Part shown: in pieces, positions 1 to 5,280 of the stretch
Layout: each line of letters begins with the position of its first letter
How positions within the stretch are numbered: position 1 is the stretch's first letter
Notes under the pieces: model-generated
Seen by the model: only the letters and a program-made list of their open reading frames with translations
What the model was told of the DNA's origin: nothing
Database searches by the model: none
From: an uncultured Bordetella sp.
GTDB taxonomy: Bacteria; Pseudomonadota; Gammaproteobacteria; Burkholderiales; Burkholderiaceae_B
Length of the DNA stretch: 5,280 nucleotides
NCBI GenBank assembly: GCA_937881145.1
Contig: CALGFL010000356.1
Location: forward strand, 1 to 5,280
Direction of reading: 5' to 3'
Position numbers and translations under genes: made by a program

Positions 1-307
1 GGCTGACGGGCATGTAATAGCCGCGAATCTGACGGCTGAATTCCGCCGCCACGACCGGCAGGACCTCTTTGTTCAGGCTGCACAGCATGCGCGGCACGCA
101 ATCGCCCAGATACCAGACCCAGGGCACGCGCAGGTGATGCAAGCAACCGACGAGTCCCAAGCCGCCGATGCCGGCCAGGTTCCACAGGTAAACCGCCTCA
201 GGCTCGAAATCGTCGAGCGCCCTGAGTAACACTTGGACGTTGTGGGCGTCGACCAGGTTGCCGGCGAACAACTCGCCGGCAATGCTGAAGGGTCTTCCGA
301 TCCCGCG
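1..307 (-). pseudogene. Glycosyltransferase (group 1/GT4-like) remnant, 5'-truncated, runs off left edge
   Basis: The frame read from 307 down to base 1 is open for 102 codons and reads like a real protein. It has a conserved-looking core, AHNVQVLL, then VYLWNLAGIGGLGLVG, then VPWVWYLGDCVPRMLC, and ends near YYMPVS at the edge. This pattern resembles the N-terminal Rossmann domain of group-1 sugar transferases: an 'HN' residue pair, 'VYLWN' ending a beta strand, and a Trp/Gly-rich acceptor region. Such enzymes use nucleotide sugars to build surface polysaccharide. Immediately upstream the frame is stopped by TGA at 308-310. Beyond it there is only a short stretch (residues MHGVQIHFG) that runs into the terminator. 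No ATG precedes the conserved core, and the first in-frame ATG (encoding the M of PRML) falls deep within it. The roughly 70-90 residues expected at the start of such an enzyme are missing. Rare codons for a high-GC host occur (TTA CTC AGG together). I infer a truncated, possibly horizontally acquired remnant. The family call rests on motif memory, and the 3' part is outside the window. Confidence 0.55.
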
Positions 308-361
308 TCATCCGAAATGGATCTGCACGCCATGCATTGAGTCTGACGGCAGCATCCAATG

Positions 362-392
362 AAAAAACCCTTCCGTTTCGGAAGGGTTTTTT
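362..392 (-). terminator. Rho-independent terminator downstream of dmlA
   Basis: Positions 362-375 and 379-392 are perfectly complementary (14 bp) around a TTT loop at 376-378. The core is CCCTTCCG/CGGAAGGG, flanked by six A on one side and six T on the other. The hairpin therefore works in principle in both directions. It lies 37 nt past the stop codon of the minus-strand dehydrogenase gene, which it should serve. No plus-strand gene ends here. It also shields the glycosyltransferase remnant at 1-307 from read-through. Confidence 0.93.
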
Positions 393-429
393 GTTTGCGG
401 CGGGTTCGTATTCGCCCTTTAGTGCTAGC

Positions 430-1527
430 TCAGTGCTTCACCTGTGCCGCTTCAAGCGCCTCCGCCACCGCTTTGCCGGCCTCGGTGGTATTGAGCTTGC
501 CGCCCAGGTCTGCCGTGGTCTGGCCGGCGGCCAGGGTCTTCTCGATGGCCTGCAGGATGGCGTCGTGGGCCTGGCGGTAGACGCCCTGGCCGTTGCCCAG
601 GAAGTCCAGCATCATCGCTCCCGACCAGATCATGCCTACCGGGTTGGCGATGTTCTGGCCGTAGATGTCGGGTGCCGAACCGTGCACCGGCTCGAAGAGC
701 GAGGGGAAGGTGCGCTCGGGGTTGAGGTTGGCCGACGGGGCGATGCCGATGGTGCCGGTGCAGGCCGGACCCAGGTCGGACAGAATGTCGCCAAACAGGT
801 TCGAGGCCACGACCACGTCGAAGCGCTCGGGGCTGATGACGAAGCGGGCCGCCAGGATGTCGATGTGGTATTTGTCCTGGCGCACGTCGGGGTACTGCCT
901 GCCCATTTCGGCGAAGCGCTCGTCCCAGTAGGGCATGCTGATGAAGATGCCGTTGGACTTGGTGGCCGAGGTCAGGTGCTTTTTGGGCCGGCTTTGCGCC
1001 AGCTCGAAGGCGTATTTGAGGATGCGGTCGGTGCCCTTGCGGGTGAAGATCGACTCTTGCAGCACAAATTCGCGGTCGGTGCCGGCAAACATCTTGCCGC
1101 CCACGGAAGAATATTCGCCCTCGGTGTTCTCGCGCACGATGTACATGTCGATGTCGCCCGGCTTGCGGCCGGCCAGGGGGCAGGGCACGCCGGGCATGAG
1201 GCGGGCGGGGCGCAGGTTGACGTATTCGTCGAAGTCGCGGCGGAACTTGAGGAGCGACCCCCATAGCGAAATGTGGTCGGGCACGATGTCGGGCCAGCCC
1301 ACCGCGCCGAAGTAGATGGCTTCGCAGTCCTTGAGCTGGTCGAACCAGTCGGGCGGCATCATGTCGCCGTGCTTGGCGTAGTAGTCGCAGCTGGCCCACT
1401 CGATATGCTTGAGTTCGAGCGCGATGCCGAAGCGCTTGGCGGCGGCCTCGACCACGCGCAGGCCCTCGGGCATGACTTCCTTGCCGATGCCGTCTCCGGG
1501 AATGACGGCGATCTTGTGCGTCTTCAC
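430..1527 (-). CDS. dmlA: D-malate / tartrate dehydrogenase (decarboxylating), DmlA/TtuC type
   Basis: This is a 365-residue member of the isocitrate/isopropylmalate dehydrogenase family, the usual length for DmlA/TtuC. The family oxidises D-malate to pyruvate and CO2, or tartrate to oxaloglycolate, with NAD+ and Mn2+/Mg2+ in the cytoplasm. Numbered from the GTG start, I see PGDGIGKEV (10-18), the substrate arginines in KFRR (94-97), NLRP (104-107) and VRENTEGEY (131-139, with Tyr139), TKSNG (189-193, Lys190), and the metal aspartates Asp223, Asp247 and Asp251 (NLFGDILSD). The NAD-binding HGSAPDIYG (282-290) and Asn295 follow. Stretches such as ASCDYYAKHG, GAVGWPD, SLWGSLLKFRR and SATKSNG match E. 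coli DmlA (YeaU) nearly word for word as I remember it, which separates it from LeuB. The frame stays open 28 codons further upstream to 1611. I chose GTG at 1525-1527 because GAGG lies 6 nt before it and homology begins at KIAVIPGDG. It is transcribed divergently from lapA and ends at the 362-392 terminator. The substrate preference between D-malate and tartrate cannot be decided from sequence. Confidence 0.93.
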   Translation of the reverse strand: MKTHKIAVIPGDGIGKEVMPEGLRVVEAAAKRFGIALELKHIEWASCDYYAKHGDMMPPDWFDQLKDCEAIYFGAVGWPDIVPDHISLWGSLLKFRRDFDEYVNLRPARLMPGVPCPLAGRKPGDIDMYIVRENTEGEYSSVGGKMFAGTDREFVLQESIFTRKGTDRILKYAFELAQSRPKKHLTSATKSNGIFISMPYWDERFAEMGRQYPDVRQDKYHIDILAARFVISPERFDVVVASNLFGDILSDLGPACTGTIGIAPSANLNPERTFPSLFEPVHGSAPDIYGQNIANPVGMIWSGAMMLDFLGNGQGVYRQAHDAILQAIEKTLAAGQTTADLGGKLNTTEAGKAVAEALEAAQVKH

Positions 1528-1533
1528 TGCTTG

Positions 1534-1537
1534 CCTC
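1534..1537 (-). promoter_or_regulatory. Ribosome binding site of dmlA (supports GTG start)
   Basis: Read on the minus strand, GAGG (1537 to 1534) sits 6 nt before the GTG at 1527-1525. It favours this start over the ATG at 1611, whose extension (rich in Pro/Arg/Gly) looks non-coding and has no family counterpart. Confidence 0.6.
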
Positions 1538-1613
1538 GCTGGGTTCGTTGGTGGGGATGGACCGGTCAATCTAGCATGGCCGCCCATAAGTGGGATTGGG
1601 GCGCGGCGCAAGT

Positions 1614-1619
1614 TACAAT
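1614..1619 (+). promoter_or_regulatory. Candidate -10 box for lapA operon (TACAAT)
   Basis: TACAAT at 1614-1619 matches the sigma-70 -10 consensus at five of six bases, 34 nt before the lapA start. The -35 region at the correct distance (about 1591-1596, TGGGAT) is a poor match, so the promoter would be weak or factor-assisted. The call rests on the -10 hexamer alone. Confidence 0.4.
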
Positions 1620-1653
1620 CCGGGGTCCGAATTCCTAGCTGGGAGTCTGTCTC

Positions 1654-1974
1654 ATGCGCTATCTCGTCTGGATCCTGCGCCTGTTGGTCTTCATTGCCGT
1701 GTTGATCTTCGCCGTGAAGAACACCGACCCCGTCAAGGTCAATTTCTACGCCGATTACACGATACAGAACGTGCCGCTCATCGTGGTCATGCTGGCTACC
1801 TTCGTGGTGGGAGCCGTGTTCGGCCTGCTGCTGACGGTGCCCATGGCCATGCGCCGCCGCCGCGAGGCCGCGCGCCTGCGCCGCGAGGTCGAGCGCCTGA
1901 AGACGCTGGCCCAGGCCGCCGCGTCCCCGGCCGTGGTGCCGCCCGAGGCCATCGCCCCCATGTCGCCGCTGTGA
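1654..1974 (+). CDS. lapA: LapA (YciS/DUF1049) inner-membrane protein, LPS assembly
   Basis: A 106-residue inner-membrane protein of the LapA/YciS family (DUF1049), close to the E. coli length. A first transmembrane helix covers residues about 4-21. It is followed by the family hallmark VKNTDPVKVNFY (21-32), a short periplasmic loop, and a second helix at about 41-63 (PLIVVMLATFVVGAVFGLLL). A cytoplasmic, Arg-rich segment with coiled-coil potential follows (67-90, RRRREAARLRREVERLKTL), then an Ala/Pro tail. In E. coli LapA works with LapB and FtsH at the membrane and helps set LPS assembly and LpxC level; its own molecular activity is poorly defined. The start is well supported: GGGAG at 1641-1645 lies 8 nt before ATG. 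lapB begins 31 nt after its stop, the conserved lapA-lapB pairing, which makes the call firm despite the short length. Confidence 0.92.
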   Translation: MRYLVWILRLLVFIAVLIFAVKNTDPVKVNFYADYTIQNVPLIVVMLATFVVGAVFGLLLTVPMAMRRRREAARLRREVERLKTLAQAAASPAVVPPEAIAPMSPL

Positions 1975-2006
1975 GCCGGCCGTTTATCTAGCAGCGAGCA
2001 CGATAC

Positions 2007-3260
2007 GTGGATTTTGAACCCTGGTGGCTGATTTTCATTCCCATGCTGTTCGGCCTGGGCTGGGTGGCGGCGCGCGTCGATTTTCGTCAGATGTTGCGCG
2101 AAACGCGCACACTGCCGGACTCGTACTTCCGCGGCCTGAACTTCCTTCTCAACGAACAGCCGGACAAGGCCATCGACGCCTTCGTCGAGGTGGCCAAGCT
2201 CGACCCGGAAACCACCGAGCTGCACTTCGCCCTGGGCAGCCTCTTTCGCCGCCGCGGCGAGATGGAGCGCGCCATTCGCGTGCACCAGAGCCTGCTCAAC
2301 CGCACCGACCTGCCGGTGGCCGAGCGCGACCACGCGCAGCACGAACTGGCGCAGGATTTCCTCAAGGCCGGCATGCTGGACCGTGCCGAAAACACCTTCA
2401 ACACGCTCAAGGACACGCGCTTTGCCCTGCCGGCGCTGCGTTCGCTGGTGCGCATCTACGAATCCGAGCACGACTGGCCGCGCGCCATCGAGGTGGTCAA
2501 GACGCTGCAAGGCCTGGTCGACGAGCCCGTGCCGCAGATCGTGCACTATCACTGCGAACTGGCGCAGACGGCGCTGGCGGCCAAGCCGGTGAACGCCGAG
2601 GCCACCAACGCGGCGCTGGATGCCGCCGATCACGCGGTCAAGAGCTTCGATGCCGCGGTTTCGCGCGGGGGCCGGGCGCGCATCGCCATGCTGCGCGCAC
2701 AGCTGGCGCAGATCGAGCAGAACCCCAAGCGCGAGCGCCTGTATCTGGAATCCCTCCTGACCACTGCGCCGGAATATGCGGGCCTGGTGGCCGAGCGCCT
2801 GTTGGCCAACTACACGCAGACAGGCGAAGCGGCCCAGGGCCTGGATGTGCTCAGCCGGCACTATGCGCAGCATGCCTCGCTCGATCTTTTCAACGTAGTG
2901 TTTCGCGAACTGCGGGCCCAGCGCGGCCAGGCGCAGGCCTGGCGCTTTGCCCGCGAGGCGATGCGCAATCATCCGTCGCTGCTCGGACTGGACCGCCTGC
3001 TCGAAGTCGAGCTGTCCAATCCCGTGGCGAACCCGGCCGCTGGCGCGCTCGAAGCCGTGCCGGACGATGTGCGCCGGGACGACGCCGTGCCCGGCGGGGA
3101 TCTGACCTTGCTGCGCAGTCTCATCCACAAGCACACGCAGCGGCTGGATCGCTACGTCTGCAAGTCCTGCGGCTTTCAGCCGCGCAGTTTCTATTGGCAA
3201 TGTCCGGGCTGCAATGCCTGGGAAACCTCGGCTCCTCGCCGTCTTGAGGAACTGGAATGA
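2007..3260 (+). CDS. lapB: LapB (YciM), TPR/rubredoxin-domain regulator of LPS synthesis
   Basis: A 417-residue membrane-anchored tetratricopeptide protein, slightly longer than E. coli LapB (389). One N-terminal helix (about 5-22, PWWLIFIPMLFGLGWVAA) anchors it, with the bulk facing the cytoplasm. TPR units follow from about residue 37. The first reads YFRGLNFLLNEQPDKAIDAF and the second contains LHFALGSLFRRRGEMERAI; degenerate repeats continue to about 330. The C-terminus carries a rubredoxin-like metal knuckle with Cys385, Cys388, Cys399 and Cys402 (CKSC and CPGC), all present. In E. coli LapB presents LpxC to FtsH for degradation and so limits lipid A synthesis; PbgA/YejM counteracts it. 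The start is GTG at 2007 with only a weak GAG 8 nt upstream. The homologous motif D-F-E-P-W-W follows directly, so no other start fits. Its stop overlaps the hldA start (ATGA, 3257-3260), suggesting translational coupling. An Ala/Pro/Asp-rich insert at about 335-360, before the metal domain, explains part of the extra length. Confidence 0.95.
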   Translation: MDFEPWWLIFIPMLFGLGWVAARVDFRQMLRETRTLPDSYFRGLNFLLNEQPDKAIDAFVEVAKLDPETTELHFALGSLFRRRGEMERAIRVHQSLLNRTDLPVAERDHAQHELAQDFLKAGMLDRAENTFNTLKDTRFALPALRSLVRIYESEHDWPRAIEVVKTLQGLVDEPVPQIVHYHCELAQTALAAKPVNAEATNAALDAADHAVKSFDAAVSRGGRARIAMLRAQLAQIEQNPKRERLYLESLLTTAPEYAGLVAERLLANYTQTGEAAQGLDVLSRHYAQHASLDLFNVVFRELRAQRGQAQAWRFAREAMRNHPSLLGLDRLLEVELSNPVANPAAGALEAVPDDVRRDDAVPGGDLTLLRSLIHKHTQRLDRYVCKSCGFQPRSFYWQCPGCNAWETSAPRRLEELE

Positions 3261-4204
3261 GCGATAAATTGTCTTTTCCCGCCCGTGCCGTCGCGCGCAG
3301 CCGCGTGCTGGTGGTGGGCGACGTCATGCTGGACCGCTACTGGTTCGGCGAAGTGGACCGCATTTCGCCCGAGGCGCCGGTGCCCGTGGTGCACGTGGCG
3401 CGCCGCGAAGATCGGCTGGGCGGCGCGGCCAACGTGGCGCGCAACGTGGCGGCGCTTGGAGGGCTGGCCACCCTGGTGGGCGTGACGGGCACGGACGAGG
3501 CCGGCGCGTGCGTCAACCAGCTTGCACAGGAAGCCGGCGTGCACGCGGACCTTGTCAGCGACGCCGCGCACCCCACCACGCTCAAGATGCGCGTGCTGGG
3601 CCGCCAGCAGCAGATGCTGCGCGTCGACTTCGAGCAGCATCCCTCGCTAGCCGCGCTGGACGGCGTGAGCGCGGCCGTGGCGCGGCATTTGCCGAATCAC
3701 GACGTGGTCGTGTTGTCCGACTACGCCAAAGGCGCGCTCGACCGCGTGCAGGATCTGATCGCGCTGGCGCGCGAGCACAAGGTGCCGGTGCTGGTCGACC
3801 CCAAGGGCGACGACTATGATCGTTACAAGGGTGCGACGCTGGTCACGCCCAACCGTTCCGAAATGCAGCAGGCCGTGGGCCGCTGGAAGGACGAAGAAGA
3901 CCTGACTTCGCGTGCGCAGCTGCTGCGCGTCCATCTGCAGCTCGAAGCCTTGCTTGTGACGCGCTCCGAGCAAGGCATGACGCTGTTCTCGGCGGGTTCG
4001 CGCGAGCACGTCGACGCGCAGGCGCACGAGGTGTTCGACGTGTCGGGCGCAGGCGACACCGTGCTGGCCACCCTGGCCCTGATGCGTGCCGCGGGCCTGT
4101 CCTGGGGCGAGGCCATGGGCTGGGCCAACCGCGCCGGCGGCATCGTGGTGGGCAAGCTGGGCACTTCAACTGTCACTGCCGCTGAACTGGCGTACGGAGG
4201 CTGA
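3257..4204 (+). CDS. hldA: D-glycero-beta-D-manno-heptose-7-phosphate kinase (HldA / RfaE1), single domain
   Basis: A 315-residue PfkB/ribokinase-family kinase. It phosphorylates D-glycero-D-manno-heptose 7-phosphate at C1 with ATP, giving the 1,7-bisphosphate used for ADP-heptose in the LPS inner core. Visible family features are [27 protein letters not shown] compressed into residues 19-45, the first PfkB signature [15 protein letters not shown] (55-69), and [15 protein letters not shown]. Then come VLVDPKG, VTPNRSE, and the second signature DVSGAGDT (261-268) with catalytic Asp267. The C-terminal GKLGTSTVT (299-307) matches the end of the E. coli HldE kinase domain. The protein stops there: the roughly 160-residue nucleotidyltransferase half of enterobacterial HldE is absent, as in organisms with separate HldA and HldC. 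The HldC (RfaE2) gene is not in the window. The start ATG overlaps the lapB stop and has GAGGA (3246-3250) 6 nt upstream. hldD follows after one base. Confidence 0.95.
   Translation: MSDKLSFPARAVARSRVLVVGDVMLDRYWFGEVDRISPEAPVPVVHVARREDRLGGAANVARNVAALGGLATLVGVTGTDEAGACVNQLAQEAGVHADLVSDAAHPTTLKMRVLGRQQQMLRVDFEQHPSLAALDGVSAAVARHLPNHDVVVLSDYAKGALDRVQDLIALAREHKVPVLVDPKGDDYDRYKGATLVTPNRSEMQQAVGRWKDEEDLTSRAQLLRVHLQLEALLVTRSEQGMTLFSAGSREHVDAQAHEVFDVSGAGDTVLATLALMRAAGLSWGEAMGWANRAGGIVVGKLGTSTVTAAELAYGG
4196..4200 (+). promoter_or_regulatory. Shine-Dalgarno of hldD inside the hldA 3' end
   Basis: GGAGG at 4196-4200 forms part of the last glycine codons of hldA and lies 5 nt before the ATG at 4206. It fixes that ATG as the hldD start rather than the in-frame ATG at 4086, 40 codons upstream within hldA. 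Confidence 0.8.
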
Positions 4205-4205
4205 C

Positions 4206-5198
4206 ATGACCTACATCGTTACCGGCGCCGCCGGCTTCATCGGCAGCAATCTGGTGCGAGGCCTGAACCGCCGCGGCATCGACGACATCATCGCGGTCGA
4301 CGACCTGACCGACGGCGACAAGTTCCGCAACCTGACCGACTGCCGCATCGCCGATTACCTGGACAAGGACGACTTCCGCGCCCGCGTGCGCGAAGGACGC
4401 CTGCCCGAGGTGCGAGCCGTGCTGCACCAGGGCGCCTGCTCGGACACGACCGAGCGCAACGGCCAGTTCATGCTCGACAACAATTACCGCGTCACGCTGG
4501 AGCTGTTCGAGTATTGCCAGCGCCGCGCCATGCCCTTCCTTTATGCCTCGTCGGCGGCCATTTACGGCGGTTCGTCGATCTATGTCGAAGACCCGGCCAA
4601 CGAGGCGCCGCTCAACGTCTACGGCTATTCCAAGCTGCTTTTCGACCAGGTGCTGCGCCGGCGCATGTCGCGCCTGAGCGCGCAGGCGGTGGGGCTGCGC
4701 TATTTCAACGTGTATGGCCCGCACGAGCAGCACAAGGGCCGCATGGCCTCGGTGGCCTTCCACAATATGAACCAATTCCTGGCCGAAGGGCACGTGCGCC
4801 TGTTTGGCGGCTGGGACGGCTACGGCGACGGCGAGCAGAGCCGCGACTTCATTTCGGTGGAGGACGTGGTGGCCGTGAATCTGTATTTTCTCGATCACCC
4901 CGAAAAATCGGGCATCTTCAATTGCGGCACCGGCCGCGCCCAGCCGTTCAACGACGTCGCGGCCGCGGTGGTCAATACGCTGCGCGCCGAGAAGGGCGAG
5001 GCGGCGCTGCCGCTGGCCGAGCTGGTCAAGGCCGGGTTGATCCACTACGTGCCTTTCCCCGACGACCTGAAGGGCTACTACCAGAGCTATACCCAGGCCG
5101 ACACCTCCCATCTGCGCGCCGCGGGCTTTTCCGCACCCATGCGCGACGTGCAGACGGGGGTGGCCGAGTACGTGCGCTATTGGCGCGGCAAGAAGTAG
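4206..5198 (+). CDS. hldD: ADP-L-glycero-D-manno-heptose 6-epimerase (HldD / RfaD)
   Basis: A 330-residue extended short-chain dehydrogenase/reductase. It inverts C6 of ADP-D-glycero-D-manno-heptose to the L,D form, the donor for inner-core heptosyltransferases such as WaaC and WaaF. The NAD(P)-binding motif [11 protein letters not shown] is at 6-16. The cofactor-sensing [13 protein letters not shown] is at 31-43, where Asp32 and Lys39 fit the NADP-preferring pattern known from E. coli HldD. The family motif QGACSDTTE is at 75-83. The SSAAIYG segment (115-121) and catalytic YGYSK (139-143; Tyr139, Lys143) are intact, as is the [17 protein letters not shown] block (166-182) with the second acid/base lysine, Lys177. 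The full length (E. coli 310) suggests an active enzyme. It is the fourth gene of the lapA-lapB-hldA-hldD unit, translated from a strong GGAGG site and separated from hldA by one base. No U-tract terminator follows in the window, so transcription may continue to the right. Confidence 0.97.
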   Translation: MTYIVTGAAGFIGSNLVRGLNRRGIDDIIAVDDLTDGDKFRNLTDCRIADYLDKDDFRARVREGRLPEVRAVLHQGACSDTTERNGQFMLDNNYRVTLELFEYCQRRAMPFLYASSAAIYGGSSIYVEDPANEAPLNVYGYSKLLFDQVLRRRMSRLSAQAVGLRYFNVYGPHEQHKGRMASVAFHNMNQFLAEGHVRLFGGWDGYGDGEQSRDFISVEDVVAVNLYFLDHPEKSGIFNCGTGRAQPFNDVAAAVVNTLRAEKGEAALPLAELVKAGLIHYVPFPDDLKGYYQSYTQADTSHLRAAGFSAPMRDVQTGVAEYVRYWRGKK

Positions 5199-5221
5199 GG
5201 CGTTTGCGCGTACGTACTTTC

Positions 5222-5246
5222 CGCGACGGATATTTCCGTTCACGCG
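5222..5246. repeat. Imperfect inverted repeat downstream of hldD
   Basis: CGCG+ACGGA (5222-5230) can pair with TCCGT (5235-5239) and, after a three-base bulge (TCA), CGCG (5243-5246), around a TATT loop. Only TTCT follows, not a real U-tract, so it is at best a weak or Rho-aided 3'-end structure. The rest of 5199-5280 shows no supportable gene; the ATG at 5273 has no ribosome binding site and only a few codons before the edge. Confidence 0.3.
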
Positions 5247-5280
5247 TTCTCCGGCATCGTGCGCCGCCGCTCATGATGGC

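Larger units (their letters stand above)
1528..1653. other. Divergent intergenic region dmlA / lapA
   Basis: These 126 bases must carry the promoters of both dmlA (leftward) and the lapA operon (rightward). Two small palindromes are visible: GACCGGTC at 1560-1567, and CCCA-TAAG-TGGG at 1583-1594. Either could be an operator half, but neither is long enough to name a regulator. No clear -35/-10 pair is visible for dmlA. In E. coli dmlA is controlled by a LysR-type activator (DmlR); no such regulator gene is next to it here. Confidence 0.5.

Noticed and set aside
73..333. Minus-strand ATG-started frame of 86 codons at the left end
   Set aside because: It is Ser/Cys/Thr-rich and patternless, while the neighbouring frame on the same strand gives glycosyltransferase-like sequence.
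419..436. TAGTGCTAGCTCAGTGC-like string resembling part of a strong sigma-70 promoter
   Set aside because: There is no -35 at a proper distance, it overlaps the dmlA stop codon, and nothing on the plus strand could use it before the terminator. It is a chance match.
337..1266. Plus-strand open frame of 309 codons opposite dmlA
   Set aside because: Its composition (Val/Gly/Ala/His repeats) mirrors the dehydrogenase codons, its TTG start lies beside the terminator hairpin, and the opposite strand encodes a clear enzyme.
1528..1611. 28-residue N-terminal extension of the dehydrogenase from ATG 1611
   Set aside because: The extension has no family counterpart, covers the likely promoter region, and the GTG at 1527 has a proper ribosome site.
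1755..3200. Long minus-strand open frame (481 codons) opposite lapA/lapB
   Set aside because: It is Arg/Gln/His/Gly-rich and has no recognisable domain. It is antisense to two well-supported genes and is a typical by-product of GC-rich third positions.
4173..5243. Minus-strand open frame of 356 codons opposite hldD
   Set aside because: It is a shadow of a highly conserved epimerase gene, with no family motif and no ribosome site.
5273..5280. Possible start of a further plus-strand gene (ATGATGGC)
   Set aside because: Only two full codons lie before the edge and there is no Shine-Dalgarno sequence upstream.

Overview
The window is high-GC DNA (the first 300 bases are about 62% G+C by hand count, and the coding blocks to the right look higher). 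It looks like a Gram-negative chromosome. The best guess is a betaproteobacterium of the Bordetella/Achromobacter type (Burkholderiales). The reasons are the codon use, a heptose kinase encoded as a stand-alone protein without a nucleotidyltransferase half, and the lapA-lapB-heptose gene order. That taxonomic assignment is inference.

Layout from left to right. Positions 1-307, minus strand, hold the coding remains of a group-1 (GT4-type) glycosyltransferase. It runs off the left edge, has an in-frame stop just before it and lacks a recognisable N-terminus. Positions 362-392 form a perfect 14-bp hairpin with A6/T6 flanks, a Rho-independent terminator for the gene to its right. Positions 430-1527, minus strand, encode a complete D-malate/tartrate dehydrogenase (decarboxylating; DmlA/TtuC type). 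A 126-bp divergent intergenic region (1528-1653) follows, with a candidate -10 box for the plus-strand genes.

From 1654 to 5198 four plus-strand genes lie head to tail: lapA, lapB, hldA (rfaE1) and hldD (rfaD). The lapA-lapB gap is 31 nt. lapB and hldA overlap by 4 nt (ATGA). hldA and hldD are separated by one base, with the Shine-Dalgarno sequence of hldD inside the last codons of hldA. This is almost certainly one transcription unit.

The operon joins two parts of lipopolysaccharide production. LapA/LapB are inner-membrane proteins that in E. coli control how much lipid A is made, by steering FtsH-dependent degradation of LpxC. HldA phosphorylates D-glycero-D-manno-heptose 7-phosphate, and HldD epimerises the finished ADP-heptose for the inner core. 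The last 82 bases hold no supportable gene, only a weak imperfect hairpin.

Most of the window is conserved core metabolism and I see no undescribed system. The part most worth a second look is the left end: a decayed or truncated glycosyltransferase with rare codons, beside a terminator.
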